DNA of 53,411 bases, from the NCBI GenBank assembly GCA_039030125.1, contig JBCCEV010000002.1, positions 1 to 53,411 of the forward strand, in the 5' to 3' direction. Both the position numbers and the translations under genes were made by a program. This stretch comes from JBCCEV01 sp039030125 (GTDB lineage Bacteria; Pseudomonadota; Gammaproteobacteria; Ga0077536). Under the pieces are notes generated by a model. That model saw only the letters and a list, made by a program, of their open reading frames with translations. It made no database searches and was not told the origin of the DNA. Of the stretch, positions 1 to 8,895 are shown one piece after another (the first letter of the stretch is position 1; every line of letters begins with the position of its first letter).

Positions 1-1
1 C

Positions 2-2110
2 ACATTTGAAGCGATTGATTGGAATACCGCATTAGACGAAATCGCAGCCAAGATGCTTGTCATCCGTGATCGCTACGGACCCCGTTCCTTCGGGCATTAC
101 GGCGGCGGCGGCCAAGGCAATCACTCCGGTGGCGGCTATGGGATCATGATGATGCGGGGCTTCGGGTCCACCGAGTTCTATAGCTCCGTCGCGCAGGAAA
201 AATCTGGTCGCTATTGGGTCAACGGCCGCATGTTTGGGTCGCAAAACGCCAACCATTCACCGCTCATAGAAGATACCGAGCTGCTGGTCGTGTGGGGCAG
301 CCACATGTGGCAGGCCAACTGCGAACCCGGGGCCAGAACGCATTTGCGCGAAGCCGCCAAAGAGGAAGGCCGCAAAATTATCGTGGTTGATCCGGTACGC
401 ACGAAAGACGCTGAATTTGCCGATCTCCACCTTCAGATCAAACCCGGCACCGATACCTATCTCCTAGGTGCGATGCTGAAGTTGCTGCACGATAAGGCGG
501 GTTTCGACCAAGACTTCATCGACGAACACACCGAGGGTTGGCAGAACGTCGAGAGCGAGATCGCCAAGATCCCCGCTGATGAGTGGATCGCGCATACCGG
601 ATTGGCGCGCGCAGACATCGAACAGGCAGTAGCAATGATCATCGACGCTGAATCGATGGCGCTGCGTACCGAACTCGGTATTGAGATGGGACGCCATTCC
701 ACCCTCAACTCGTATCTGGGCAACCTGCTGTTCCTGGGCACCGGGAATTTTGGGCGCCCGGGAACGCATGCCATTCACACCTGGTTGGTGCCGTTGATCG
801 GCAACTCCAAAGGCAAACGTTCGTTGGTGAATGAGCAGGAAGAGATCATGGGCGTCTACCCGCCGAATCGTTTTGCCTCTGAGGTCCTGTCAGACAAACC
901 CGATCGCTTGCGTGGCATGCTCATCGACAGTTCGAACCCCGCTAATACCGCGGCCAATACCGAAGCCACCGAAGCAGCGCTTAAGGCGTTAGAACTACTG
1001 GTCGTGGTTGACGTGCAAATGAGCGAAACGGCCATGCTGGCCGATTACATCCTGCCGGCGTCGTCGCAATACGAAAAGTGGGAGTTCACCTACTTCAACA
1101 TGGGCTTCCCCAAAAACTATTTTCATTTGCGCCCGCCGTTGTTCGATGCGCTGGAAGGAACCCGGATTGAAGGCGAAATCTATTCACAGCTCGCGCGGCG
1201 CTTAGGCTTAATGCCCGAAGAGCACGAGCTTACGGAATTGCGGGAGCTGGCCGGTAGAGACCGCGCGTCATTCGCCGAAAGCTTCCAAAACACTCTACGC
1301 AGTCAAAAAGGCATGGCGACCGTCGCGCCGCTTGTGCTCTACGAAACGCTCGGCAAATCACTCGAAAACGGCGCCGCGTCGGCCGCTATCCTGTGGCCGG
1401 CCTGTCATCAGACCGTTAAACGTAACCAACGCGCTGTGCAGCGAGCGCTGGAGTCAGAGAACAGCGGACCCGCCCTTGGCGAAGAATTATTTGAAACGAT
1501 TCTAAACTCACCTTCGGGAACGCCTTTTTCGGAAAACGATTTCGAGGACATCTGGGGTTTCTTAAGCTATCCGGACAAGAAGATCCGCATGCACATTCCA
1601 GAAATGATCGAATGGATGAACGAACTCAATCCCGCGCTTGAGCCCGACGACAAGGAATATCCGTTTGTCATTTCCCTCGGACAGCGCCGCCAGTACAACG
1701 CCAATCAAATCATCCGTACGCCCGCTTGGCGCGGTAAGGATGTTGATGGGAACTTGCGCCTCCATCCCGAAGAGCTTGAACGCTTGGGCATCGATGATGG
1801 CGGCTGGATCACCGTTGAAACCAAAACCGGTGTGCTAACGGCGCGCGCCGAGGCCGACGAAACGTTGCGGCTGGGTTACGCGACGTTGCCACATGGTTAT
1901 GGCATGAAATACAAGATGGCCGACGGTGAGGAGATCGCGGTCGGGCCGCGCCTCAACATGTTGTCGGACAGCAATGAATGCGATCCCATTGGCGCCACGC
2001 CCTATCACAAGAACGTAGCCGCCAAGCTGCGTGCTGCGAGTGAAGACGAGGCGGGAATGAGCGAGGCAATCGCGCTGAAAGTGCAAACGTACATCGAGCA
2101 GTACGCGTAA
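2..2110 (+). CDS. Molybdopterin-dependent oxidoreductase, 5'-truncated by window edge
   Basis: This is the large catalytic subunit of a bis-MGD (DMSO reductase/formate dehydrogenase superfamily) enzyme. The frame is open from base 2 through the window edge, so the N-terminus, including any CxxCxxxC iron-sulfur motif, lies outside; the first internal ATG at 53 is not the start. Visible family hallmarks are a glycine-rich stretch (YGGGGQGNHSGGG), the segment VVWGSHMWQANCEPGAR followed by KIIVVDPVRT (MGD-binding Rossmann-like part), and a C-terminal molydopterin dinucleotide-binding domain from about QRRQYNANQIIRTPAWRG to the stop. The family moves electrons between an organic or inorganic substrate and a carrier protein; the substrate cannot be told from this fragment. 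No partner subunit follows: an inverted-repeat element and a convergent transporter gene come next. Confidence 0.85.
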   Translation, partial: TFEAIDWNTALDEIAAKMLVIRDRYGPRSFGHYGGGGQGNHSGGGYGIMMMRGFGSTEFYSSVAQEKSGRYWVNGRMFGSQNANHSPLIEDTELLVVWGSHMWQANCEPGARTHLREAAKEEGRKIIVVDPVRTKDAEFADLHLQIKPGTDTYLLGAMLKLLHDKAGFDQDFIDEHTEGWQNVESEIAKIPADEWIAHTGLARADIEQAVAMIIDAESMALRTELGIEMGRHSTLNSYLGNLLFLGTGNFGRPGTHAIHTWLVPLIGNSKGKRSLVNEQEEIMGVYPPNRFASEVLSDKPDRLRGMLIDSSNPANTAANTEATEAALKALELLVVVDVQMSETAMLADYILPASSQYEKWEFTYFNMGFPKNYFHLRPPLFDALEGTRIEGEIYSQLARRLGLMPEEHELTELRELAGRDRASFAESFQNTLRSQKGMATVAPLVLYETLGKSLENGAASAAILWPACHQTVKRNQRAVQRALESENSGPALGEELFETILNSPSGTPFSENDFEDIWGFLSYPDKKIRMHIPEMIEWMNELNPALEPDDKEYPFVISLGQRRQYNANQIIRTPAWRGKDVDGNLRLHPEELERLGIDDGGWITVETKTGVLTARAEADETLRLGYATLPHGYGMKYKMADGEEIAVGPRLNMLSDSNECDPIGATPYHKNVAAKLRAASEDEAGMSEAIALKVQTYIEQYA

Positions 2111-2112
2111 CG

Positions 2113-2172
2113 AAAAGGGGTCGAAGCCCTTTTTCCCCCAGATAACGAGAAAAGGGCTCTGACCCTTTTCTC
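2113..2172. repeat. REPIN-like inverted repeat pair
   Basis: Two copies of a roughly 21-base element face each other. The left copy (2113-2134) reads AAAAGGGGTC then GAAGCCCTTTTT; the right copy (2147-2172) is its reverse complement with small changes (GGGCTCTGACCC core flanked by A and T runs), leaving a 12-base spacer. The right copy is itself nearly palindromic. It lies exactly between the convergent stops of the oxidoreductase and the RND transporter, so it could also act as a bidirectional terminator. The same core recurs at 6464-6564. Similar cores are often seen beside REP-associated tyrosine transposases; that link is recalled, and no transposase is in this window. Confidence 0.75.
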
Positions 2173-2174
2173 GG

Positions 2175-4592
2175 TTAACCCGCGCTCGTTTCGGCGGCGG
2201 TAAATTGATTGATATCAACGTTCTCGCCCACGATTAGATCCTGGCGCGCCAGGAAACTCGGCCGCGTAAACCACACCAACAACGGCAGCACGACCAGTGA
2301 CAATATCATGTTCATCAACATGATCGTCACCAACAAGATCCCCATGTCAGCCATGAATTTGAAGTCCGACAAGAAATACCACGGCAGGATACCGATCAGC
2401 ATCACGGTTGCAGTAAACATGATCGCTTTCCCCGTCGTGGTCAATGCAGCGGTGATCGCACGACCCAAGTCGTGATCTTGCGCGGAGTATTCCTCGCAAA
2501 TGCGCGAGAGCAAATAGATCCCGTAGTCGATCCCCACACCGATCCCCATTACCGCCACGATCACCGCGTTGATATCCATCCCGATCCCCAACAAATGCAT
2601 GGCAGCACCCAAGGAGAAGTTCGCTAGATTGACCGGGACCATCAAAATCATCGCCGCGAACAAGGACCGGTAGGCCCACCAAGACATCAACACGATCGCA
2701 CCGTTCAGCAGTCCCAGGATGAACCAGTGATAGCGTTCCACCACACGATTCATCGCCTGCTGCAGCGGGATCACGCCAGTCGCCAAGCGGATCCGAAACT
2801 CGGGGTGGTCGAACCCAATTTTCTCGACCGCGCGCCGCGCGTTCTCGAGCGCGGTATCGACTGTCTCCTGGATGTTATCGCGGTACCAAAGCGTGATGGT
2901 TGAATGCTGTAGACCAAAATCAACGACATGCCCAAAGTTGATGGGGCTGCTGCCCATTAACGTTGCGAAGCCGGCGGCGTTCACAGCGTCGGTCGTTAGA
3001 TCGAGGGCGCCCCACTTCGGATTGCCGCCTGAGAACAGCCGGTTCGTCTCTGACATGTAATCGGAGAATGACAAGGTCGCGCGTGGCGGAAGATTTTCAT
3101 CAGACTCCAGCAGCGCTTGTAGTTTGGCCGACACTTCAACCACATCGGGCGTCCGCGCGACGCGATAGTTGTGCTTAAGCTCCTTCGCTTCGAGGATGAT
3201 TTCAAGGGTATTCATGCCAGGAAAGTGCGCATTGATCGCACGCACCGCGGTATTAAACTCAGAGTCGTACCAAAGAAGATTGCTGCCTTCTACGGGGTTG
3301 CCGATCTTGATCTGCGAATTGATGTAGATGGCAAGCGCGCCAAATAACACAACCCCAATCGCCGTCATTTTCGCGCGGCTTCCCTGACTCAAGGTCGCTA
3401 TGTGTTCAAGCGTGCGTTCTTCAAGAAGATGGACTCCAGACTCTTTTTCCCGGCCACCAACAATCTGCTCAATGTTTTTTGGCACCGGCAAGTAAGACAA
3501 CAAGATAGCGGCGAGGAAAATCCCAGTCGGGATGATCCATAATGCCCAAGCGCCACAGAAAAGCGCGTGATTTTCCATCGTTTTTATTGGCGCCACGGCG
3601 ATGAAGGTGATCCCAAAAACATCGGTGGTAATTCCAAGGATTGAGGGCGCCATCATGATGGCCATCGTGATCTCAGCGGCTTTACGGCGCTCACCGATGT
3701 GCAGTAAGACCTCGTAATAGCGCTCGGCGAACTGCACGCAGTGCGAAAACGATCGCGCCACCAGTAACAACGGCACAATCATGAGTAATGGTTCGATGGG
3801 ACGACCCAGCCAACCAATGAACCCAAACCCCCACAATGCGGCCACCAGCGCACAAACCACGGGTGTTACAACACCCGCGACGTTACGCATGTAGAGCGCG
3901 AGAGCCAGAATCAAGGCCCCGACCGTAACAGCGAAAATGTAATACGTTTGTTTTTGAAGCCGATACACCCACCCGGTTAGCGAAGGCTGGCCCGCCAGAT
4001 GAACTTCGTGATCGGCATCGCGCGCGGCTTCAACAAGCGTCTGGGCGTAATCAAAAGCCTTGCCAAATTCGATTGAATCCAAAAAGGTCGCGTTAATTAA
4101 CGTCGCGGTTTCATCGTTGGAAATGAAGAACGTCATTGCGTTCGGAGATTTTTCGACCCGGCGGCGGAACTCCGCCAGCTCTGCTTCGCTTTCAGGGGCC
4201 CGATCCGCCATCAAAGGGCTCATGTTGATCCCGAAAGCATTGGCTTCGGCAAAACGAAGTTTCTCAGTGGAAATCGAGATCACCTGATCGTGATCAACCC
4301 CGGGCGCCAGATCGATGTCACGCGTGAGCTGCCAAACCTTGGCTAGGGTTTCTGGATTGTAGATGCTGCCATCTTTGCGCTTAACCATGATCGACATCGT
4401 GAGCGGATTGCCGAAATTGCGATGGTCGAAATAGACCTGCACATAAGGGTCATCTTCGGGCAGCAGGTCATTAAAGACGGTCCTGATCTCGACCTTGGAG
4501 AAACCGGCCATGAAGGCCAGCGTAATAAGCAGGAATGCAACCGATACCAGAAATCGGTAGCGCATTACCCAGCGAGCGATCTTGAATCTCAT
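2175..4592 (-). CDS. RND/MMPL-family transporter
   Basis: An 805-residue inner-membrane transporter of the RND superfamily (MMPL-like), with the expected two-fold architecture: one transmembrane segment near residues 11-31, a long periplasmic domain to about 210, a cluster of membrane segments to about 390, then the same arrangement repeated with the second cluster around 635-780. It would export hydrophobic or lipid-like molecules using the proton gradient. Its start (ATG at 4592) lies 36 bases after the stop of the Baeyer-Villiger monooxygenase, so the two are probably one transcript. This context suggests export or trafficking of lipids, steroids or ketone intermediates, but the substrate is inference. 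It is not a classic tripartite AcrB (about 1,000 residues, with an adjacent membrane-fusion gene, absent here). Confidence 0.85.
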   Translation of the reverse strand: MRFKIARWVMRYRFLVSVAFLLITLAFMAGFSKVEIRTVFNDLLPEDDPYVQVYFDHRNFGNPLTMSIMVKRKDGSIYNPETLAKVWQLTRDIDLAPGVDHDQVISISTEKLRFAEANAFGINMSPLMADRAPESEAELAEFRRRVEKSPNAMTFFISNDETATLINATFLDSIEFGKAFDYAQTLVEAARDADHEVHLAGQPSLTGWVYRLQKQTYYIFAVTVGALILALALYMRNVAGVVTPVVCALVAALWGFGFIGWLGRPIEPLLMIVPLLLVARSFSHCVQFAERYYEVLLHIGERRKAAEITMAIMMAPSILGITTDVFGITFIAVAPIKTMENHALFCGAWALWIIPTGIFLAAILLSYLPVPKNIEQIVGGREKESGVHLLEERTLEHIATLSQGSRAKMTAIGVVLFGALAIYINSQIKIGNPVEGSNLLWYDSEFNTAVRAINAHFPGMNTLEIILEAKELKHNYRVARTPDVVEVSAKLQALLESDENLPPRATLSFSDYMSETNRLFSGGNPKWGALDLTTDAVNAAGFATLMGSSPINFGHVVDFGLQHSTITLWYRDNIQETVDTALENARRAVEKIGFDHPEFRIRLATGVIPLQQAMNRVVERYHWFILGLLNGAIVLMSWWAYRSLFAAMILMVPVNLANFSLGAAMHLLGIGMDINAVIVAVMGIGVGIDYGIYLLSRICEEYSAQDHDLGRAITAALTTTGKAIMFTATVMLIGILPWYFLSDFKFMADMGILLVTIMLMNMILSLVVLPLLVWFTRPSFLARQDLIVGENVDINQFTAAETSAG

Positions 4593-4628
4593 AACGAACT
4601 AGCCACCCGGCAACTGTTGGGACGGCAG

Positions 4629-6452
4629 CTAGGCGTGCTTATCCATGCCTTTGAGGGTGCCTTCCTCGCGCCAGTCAGCCAACATCTCGAAAAACTCAAC
4701 CGGACCGCCACCATAAACGTTTGACAAAAATCCGTTTTCCTTATCGAGCTTGCCTTCGTTATTGTAATAGCCGGGGGTGCATTCGGCGAAGAACTTCTCG
4801 CCCATTCGTGCAAGCTTTTTAATCAGCGCGACATATTCGTCCTCGGCCAGCTTGCTGGCTTCGACTTCCTGCAAATTGTTATCGAGCGCATGCTTAACGA
4901 CATAGGCGATTTGCTTGCTTTGCTCGTTCAGCATATGCGGGAAGTTTGGGGTAAGTCCCGTTTGAATCATGCCCATGAAATAGCAATTCGGGAAGCCATG
5001 ACTGTGCAAACCATGTAGCGTTTTGGGCCCACCAGACCATTTGTCTTTGAGGCTGATACCGTCTCTCCCCACCAGATCGTAACCCGAGTTCCGGGTGTAA
5101 CCCGTTCCCACTTCGAAACCGGTCGCGAAAATCAGGCAGTCGACCTGATACTCGACGCCGTCGACCACGACGCCGTATTCGCTAAGGCGATCAACGCCGC
5201 GCCCTTGTGTATCAACTAAAGCTACGTTGGGGCGGTTGTAGGTATCGAGATATTCATCATGGAAACACGGTCGCTTACAGAACTGTCGGTAGTAAGGCTT
5301 CAGCGCCGCAGCGGTATCTTTATCCTCGACGATCTCATCAACTCGCGCCCGCACTTTCTCCATCTTTTGGAAATCGGCGATCTCCGTCGCCAACGCGCGT
5401 TGCTCCTTTGCGAGCTCTTCAAAACCGTCCGGGGGCAACATACCGGTCAAGTTGCGATAGATCTCTGTCCAACCATCACCCACCAGATCTTCGTCAGCAA
5501 ATCCACCGCTGACCAACACGTTGAAGTTGTCCATGCGCCGTTGTTGCCAGCCACTCTCCAAAGAGCCACTCCACTGATCATCCGTGGGACGGTTAGCGCG
5601 GATATCAACCGAAGACGGGGTTCGTTGAAAAACATAGAGCTGCTTGGCTGCCTCGCCCAGATGCGGCACACATTGGATGGCGGTCGCGCCTGTGCCAATG
5701 ATTCCCACGCGCTTGTCGGCAAGTCCATCAAGACCGCCGCTCGAATCACCACCGGTGTAGTCGTAATCCCAGCGGCTGGTGTGAAAGGTGTGGCCTTTAA
5801 AATCTTGGATCCCGGGGATCCCTGGTAGCTTCGGTTTATTGAGCGGACCGTTCGATTGGGCAACAAACTGCGCCTTGAAACAGTCGCCCCGATCGGTGCT
5901 CACTATCCAACGCCGCGAATCGCCATCCCACCGCACCTCAGTGACCTGAGTTTGCAACAGCGCATGCTTGTAGAGACCGTAGTGTTCGGCGATTTTCTTC
6001 GAGTACGCGAGGATCTCAGGGCCCTTGCTGTACTTTTCCTTGGGGATGTAATTAAGCTCTTCGAGTAGGGGAAGGTAGATATAGGACTCGACATCGCACA
6101 TCGCGCCCGGGTAGCGATTCCAATACCAGGTGCCGCCAAAATCACCACCCTTCTCTATCACGCGGATGCTTTCGACGCCCGCTTCTCGCAGCCGGCCACT
6201 GACCAGCAAGCCACCAAAACCGCCGCCAATCACCGCGACTTGTACTTCATCTGTCACTGGCTCGCGATTGGCCACGCCTTCGATGTAAGGGTCCTCGGCG
6301 TACTTCGAATAATCACCAGCGGTTTCGCGATATTGTTCATTTCCGTCATCGCGCAACCGACGGTCGCGCTCGGCACGATACTTCTCACGCAAGGTGTCTG
6401 GATCGAACCCTAGGTTGTTCGGGTCGAGGATATGGTCGATGTTGATAGACAT
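4629..6452 (-). CDS. Baeyer-Villiger monooxygenase (type I flavoprotein)
   Basis: An FAD- and NADPH-dependent monooxygenase that would insert oxygen next to a ketone to give an ester or lactone. The first Rossmann motif is at residues 76-81 (GGGFGG), the Baeyer-Villiger fingerprint FxGxxxHxxxW(P/D) is intact (F218, G220, H224, W228, D229), and a second nucleotide motif (GTGATA) is at 253-258. At 607 residues with an N-terminal extension of about 70 residues it resembles the long BVMOs acting on large cyclic ketones or steroids (cyclopentadecanone type) more than the 540-residue cyclohexanone type. It sits just upstream of the RND transporter and downstream of DUF427 and ring-cleavage genes, separated from them by an inverted-repeat element. 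The substrate is not determinable from sequence alone. Confidence 0.9.
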   Translation of the reverse strand: MSINIDHILDPNNLGFDPDTLREKYRAERDRRLRDDGNEQYRETAGDYSKYAEDPYIEGVANREPVTDEVQVAVIGGGFGGLLVSGRLREAGVESIRVIEKGGDFGGTWYWNRYPGAMCDVESYIYLPLLEELNYIPKEKYSKGPEILAYSKKIAEHYGLYKHALLQTQVTEVRWDGDSRRWIVSTDRGDCFKAQFVAQSNGPLNKPKLPGIPGIQDFKGHTFHTSRWDYDYTGGDSSGGLDGLADKRVGIIGTGATAIQCVPHLGEAAKQLYVFQRTPSSVDIRANRPTDDQWSGSLESGWQQRRMDNFNVLVSGGFADEDLVGDGWTEIYRNLTGMLPPDGFEELAKEQRALATEIADFQKMEKVRARVDEIVEDKDTAAALKPYYRQFCKRPCFHDEYLDTYNRPNVALVDTQGRGVDRLSEYGVVVDGVEYQVDCLIFATGFEVGTGYTRNSGYDLVGRDGISLKDKWSGGPKTLHGLHSHGFPNCYFMGMIQTGLTPNFPHMLNEQSKQIAYVVKHALDNNLQEVEASKLAEDEYVALIKKLARMGEKFFAECTPGYYNNEGKLDKENGFLSNVYGGGPVEFFEMLADWREEGTLKGMDKHA

Positions 6453-6463
6453 GGGTTCATTCC

Positions 6464-6564
6464 AAAAAAGGGTCAGAGCCCTTTATCCTTTGCATTAATC
6501 TCGAAGGCCGTGCAGCCAGCAATGCGCAACTGCCATGAGCACAAAAAGGGCTCTGACCCCTTTT
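6464..6564. repeat. REPIN-like inverted repeat pair, long spacer
   Basis: A second pair of the element seen at 2113-2172. The left copy (6464-6485) has the core GGGTCAGAGCCC within A and T runs; the right copy (6543-6564) has GGGCTCTGACCCC, its reverse complement. They enclose about 57 bases with no gene. The pair occupies most of the gap between DUF427 (stop at 6578) and the BVMO start (6452), so it would lie in the message if these genes are co-transcribed and might attenuate or stabilise it. Confidence 0.75.
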
Positions 6565-6577
6565 GGGGTAGGTAGGA

Positions 6578-6865
6578 TTATGACTCGACGACTTCAACCC
6601 CACGCCAGAAGGCGAGACGGTCGCGTATTTCCGAAGCAGCCTCTTTCGGGGCCGAATAATACCAAGCGGCGTCGGTGTTCGTCTGCCCGTCGACCGTTAC
6701 AGAGTAGTAATTCGCGGTCCCTTTCCAGGGACAAACGCTGGTGGTGTCACTGTCTTGGAGGAGCGTTTCGTCCACCGAGCCGCGGGGGAAATAGTGGTTA
6801 CCCTCAACCACAACCGTTTCCTCAGAGTCGGCAATGGTTTTGCCATTCCAGATCGCTTTCATCAA
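6578..6865 (-). CDS. DUF427 domain protein
   Basis: A 95-residue protein that is essentially one DUF427 domain. The family signatures are the opening MKAIWNGKTIADSEET, an FPRGSVDETLL segment, the central SVCPWKGTANYYSV and the AAWYYSAPKEAAS stretch near the C-terminus. The domain is a small beta-rich fold with no established biochemical role. Its start (6865) directly follows the stop of the DOPA-dioxygenase-like gene, with no intervening base, so translation is probably coupled. The family assignment is firm; the function is unknown. Confidence 0.88.
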   Translation of the reverse strand: MMKAIWNGKTIADSEETVVVEGNHYFPRGSVDETLLQDSDTTSVCPWKGTANYYSVTVDGQTNTDAAWYYSAPKEAASEIRDRLAFWRGVEVVES

Positions 6866-7222
6866 TTAGTCCTTAGCGCGTGTAAACATTTCAATGTTGA
6901 GCTGAACTTCCTCACCGAGCCAATAGGCGTAGGTGGTGTGATCAGCCAAATCGTCGCCCGTGCGGCCATGGACGAACACCGTGAGGCCCTGGCGATGCTG
7001 GTCCAGCCACGGTATCAAAGTATCGAATTCGCTCGCCTCAAACGCCATCTGACAACTCCAGCGTGGATGTGGCCCCACGTTTTTTTGATGCTTGCGCCCG
7101 ACCTCGATATCGAAAAGCTCACCCGCTTGATCGCAAATTTGCGATGCCATCTCGAGCGTTTTTTCGTCGTAGTAGAGGTGCGCGTGATATCGCGCGTGGG
7201 CATTGGTGGGGCGTTTGGACAT
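6866..7222 (-). CDS. DOPA 4,5-dioxygenase family protein
   Basis: A 118-residue member of the DOPA 4,5-dioxygenase family, small extradiol ring-cleavage enzymes that open catechol rings using a non-haem metal. Candidate metal ligands include the histidines of YHAHLYYD (H13, H15), the HPRWSCQ segment, and FVHGRTGDDLADHT, all typical of the family. The length matches the usual 110-120 residues. It lies between a 2-keto-4-pentenoate-hydratase-like gene upstream and DUF427 downstream on the same strand. The pairing of ring opening with a hydratase fits a meta-cleavage route, but the actual catechol is unknown and bacterial members are poorly characterised. Confidence 0.85.
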   Translation of the reverse strand: MSKRPTNAHARYHAHLYYDEKTLEMASQICDQAGELFDIEVGRKHQKNVGPHPRWSCQMAFEASEFDTLIPWLDQHRQGLTVFVHGRTGDDLADHTTYAYWLGEEVQLNIEMFTRAKD

Positions 7223-7287
7223 GAGCTCATTCGGTGCTCTGAAGTCTGAAAGGCCACGGGATCATACGCTGAACCGTGCCGCAACGA

Positions 7288-8097
7288 TCACTTGAGGTCC
7301 AATGAGAGGCCCGTGGCGGGCAAGCCACTGATCCGGGTCGACCAGGTCTCACCGGGTGCAACTGGAAACGCCTGGGTCAGCGAGCCTGTCGTCACCAGTT
7401 CTCCCGGCGTCAACAGCGCTGCGCCGCCGCTCGATAATTGCGCTAATAAATGGGCGACCGCCTTCAGTGGGCTTCCCAATACCTGAGCGCCGCCGCCTCT
7501 ATCGACGATGACGCCGTCTCGTTCCAGTTCAATGACGAAATCCGACAGTTGTTCGACCAAAATATCGCGCGCTGGGATTTTTCTTCCGATCACCAGCGCG
7601 CCATGCAGGCCCTGATCGGCGATGGTGTCAGCAACCTCGAATTGCCAGCCCGAAAAGTGCGACTGAACGAGTTCAAATCCGTTCGCAATCCAGTCGACGC
7701 AAGCGTAGATTTCAGAGGGATCGGCGCGATCACCAGGCGCCTCGGCGAAGTGCAAAACGATCTCTGGCTCAATCATTGGCTCGCACAAATTCACGAGCGC
7801 ATAACCGGACAATAGCTCGTCATGGGAATGCACGCTGTTTTGATACACGTACGCCCAAATAGGCTTGTCGACATTGAACACCGGCCACAGCGCAGCGTTG
7901 GTAAAACCCAATTTGCGCCCGGCCAGCATATCGCCGCCGGCAAGGCGGCGCGTGTGGATCTCAGCGGCGACCCGATAAGCCTCCCGCTCGCCAAATGCCG
8001 CGAAGCGCTTGGAGATGGGTTCGATCTGCTGCGTCGCTGCTTGGGCGCTGAAAAGCTCGCGGGCGATTTCCTCGATCTGCAGATCATCTATCAGCAT
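7288..8097 (-). CDS. 2-keto-4-pentenoate hydratase / oxalocrotonate decarboxylase-like (FAH superfamily)
   Basis: A 269-residue protein of the MhpD/DmpE/DmpH group, which hydrate or decarboxylate 2-hydroxydienoates produced after catechol meta-cleavage. Support comes from the overall length, the early RLAGGDMLAGRKLGFTN segment, and the acidic metal-binding stretch EPMIEPEIVLHF in the middle. Hydratase and decarboxylase cannot be separated by eye. It is probably the first gene of the minus-strand group running through the ring-cleavage dioxygenase, DUF427, BVMO and transporter; the gap to the dioxygenase is 65 bases. It is divergent from the DksA-like gene, the two starts being 33 bases apart, so their promoters must overlap. 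Confidence 0.85.
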   Translation of the reverse strand: MLIDDLQIEEIARELFSAQAATQQIEPISKRFAAFGEREAYRVAAEIHTRRLAGGDMLAGRKLGFTNAALWPVFNVDKPIWAYVYQNSVHSHDELLSGYALVNLCEPMIEPEIVLHFAEAPGDRADPSEIYACVDWIANGFELVQSHFSGWQFEVADTIADQGLHGALVIGRKIPARDILVEQLSDFVIELERDGVIVDRGGGAQVLGSPLKAVAHLLAQLSSGGAALLTPGELVTTGSLTQAFPVAPGETWSTRISGLPATGLSLDLK

Positions 8098-8130
8098 GGG
8101 GTCCTAACCACTCATCAAAAGCATAGACGA

Positions 8131-8463
8131 TTGGACACCAAGTACTTCAAACAGAAGCTTTTGGATAGACGCGAGGAGCTGGTGGCGGTCGCCGAACAAA
8201 GCGCCGCGGCGGCCGCGACCGTCGAGCTTGACCAAACGCGCGTCGGCCGGCTCTCGCGAATGGACGCCTTGCAAGGCCAAGCGATGGCAAAAGCAACCCA
8301 AGCAAGACGCGAGTTGGAATTAACACGTATCGATGCCGCGTTGAAGCGCATCTCACAGGGAGAGTTTGGTTTTTGCGTGCGCTGCGAGGAAGATCTTCTG
8401 GAAGCGCGACTCGAAATTGATCCAACCGCAGTCGTATGTGTGCGCTGCGCGGACTCCCGCTGA
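8131..8463 (+). CDS. DksA/TraR-family C4 zinc-finger protein
   Basis: A 110-residue DksA/TraR-type protein: a helical, charged N-terminal coiled-coil region (FKQKLLDRREELVAV onward) followed by a C-terminal zinc finger with paired cysteines, FCVRC and VCVRC, about 20 residues apart. Family members insert into the RNA polymerase secondary channel and alter promoter choice, often with ppGpp. I chose the TTG at 8131 because the protein from there (LDTKYFKQKL) matches the normal family N-terminus and no ATG or GTG fits; no good Shine-Dalgarno is visible. It is shorter than true DksA (about 150 residues) and nearer the YbiI/TraR-like group. The upstream extension of the open frame to 7822 is antisense to the hydratase gene. 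Confidence 0.85.
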   Translation: MDTKYFKQKLLDRREELVAVAEQSAAAAATVELDQTRVGRLSRMDALQGQAMAKATQARRELELTRIDAALKRISQGEFGFCVRCEEDLLEARLEIDPTAVVCVRCADSR

Positions 8464-8472
8464 GCGGCTCAA

Positions 8473-8895
8473 TTAAATTTCGAACTCGTAGATTTCTGCA
8501 AAGAAATCGTACTCTTCGCGCCAACTCGGACCGGCACCGCTAATGTCCCGCTCGATTGCGCCCGCCAAGCGCCCAAGCCACTGGTTCAGCGCACCCCATT
8601 CCGCCACGAATTGACGCATCGCCGCGTCGTCTCCTTCTTGGGTGCTGAACACCAGATGCGTTTGTAGGCGGCAATAAGCGGCGTCCTTGGAGAGCTTATC
8701 GAGCTTGGTATTAGCATCGCGAAGCTGTGCCTCCTCGGGCTGGCCTTGGTAGAGCGGATCGAGGATCTTTTTCACCGCAACTCTTGACGAATTGAGTGGA
8801 TCACCACAATTGAGATCCCCTTTTTTAATATCTTCCGCAGACCAACTGGGGCTGACTATTGTGAGCCCGAGAAAAATCAACCATCCAAAGCGCAT
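8473..8895 (-). CDS. Hypothetical secreted protein
   Basis: A 140-residue protein I do not recognise. It begins with a convincing Sec signal peptide (MRFGWLIFLGLTIVSPSWSA, cleavage likely after SWSA), so the mature part of about 120 residues is periplasmic. The mature chain has two cysteines (LNCG and AYCR) that could form a disulfide, is rich in charged residues, and looks mostly helical. It ends 10 bases from the stop of the convergent DksA-like gene and starts 135 bases from the divergent thiolase gene. No function can be assigned. Confidence 0.65.
   Translation of the reverse strand: MRFGWLIFLGLTIVSPSWSAEDIKKGDLNCGDPLNSSRVAVKKILDPLYQGQPEEAQLRDANTKLDKLSKDAAYCRLQTHLVFSTQEGDDAAMRQFVAEWGALNQWLGRLAGAIERDISGAGPSWREEYDFFAEIYEFEI

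Noticed and set aside
5259..5828. A 189-codon plus-strand open frame.
   Set aside because: It is antisense to the Baeyer-Villiger monooxygenase, whose motifs are complete, and has no family features.
7822..8130. Upstream extension of the DksA-like reading frame.
   Set aside because: It overlaps the hydratase gene on the other strand, and the family N-terminus begins at the TTG at 8131.
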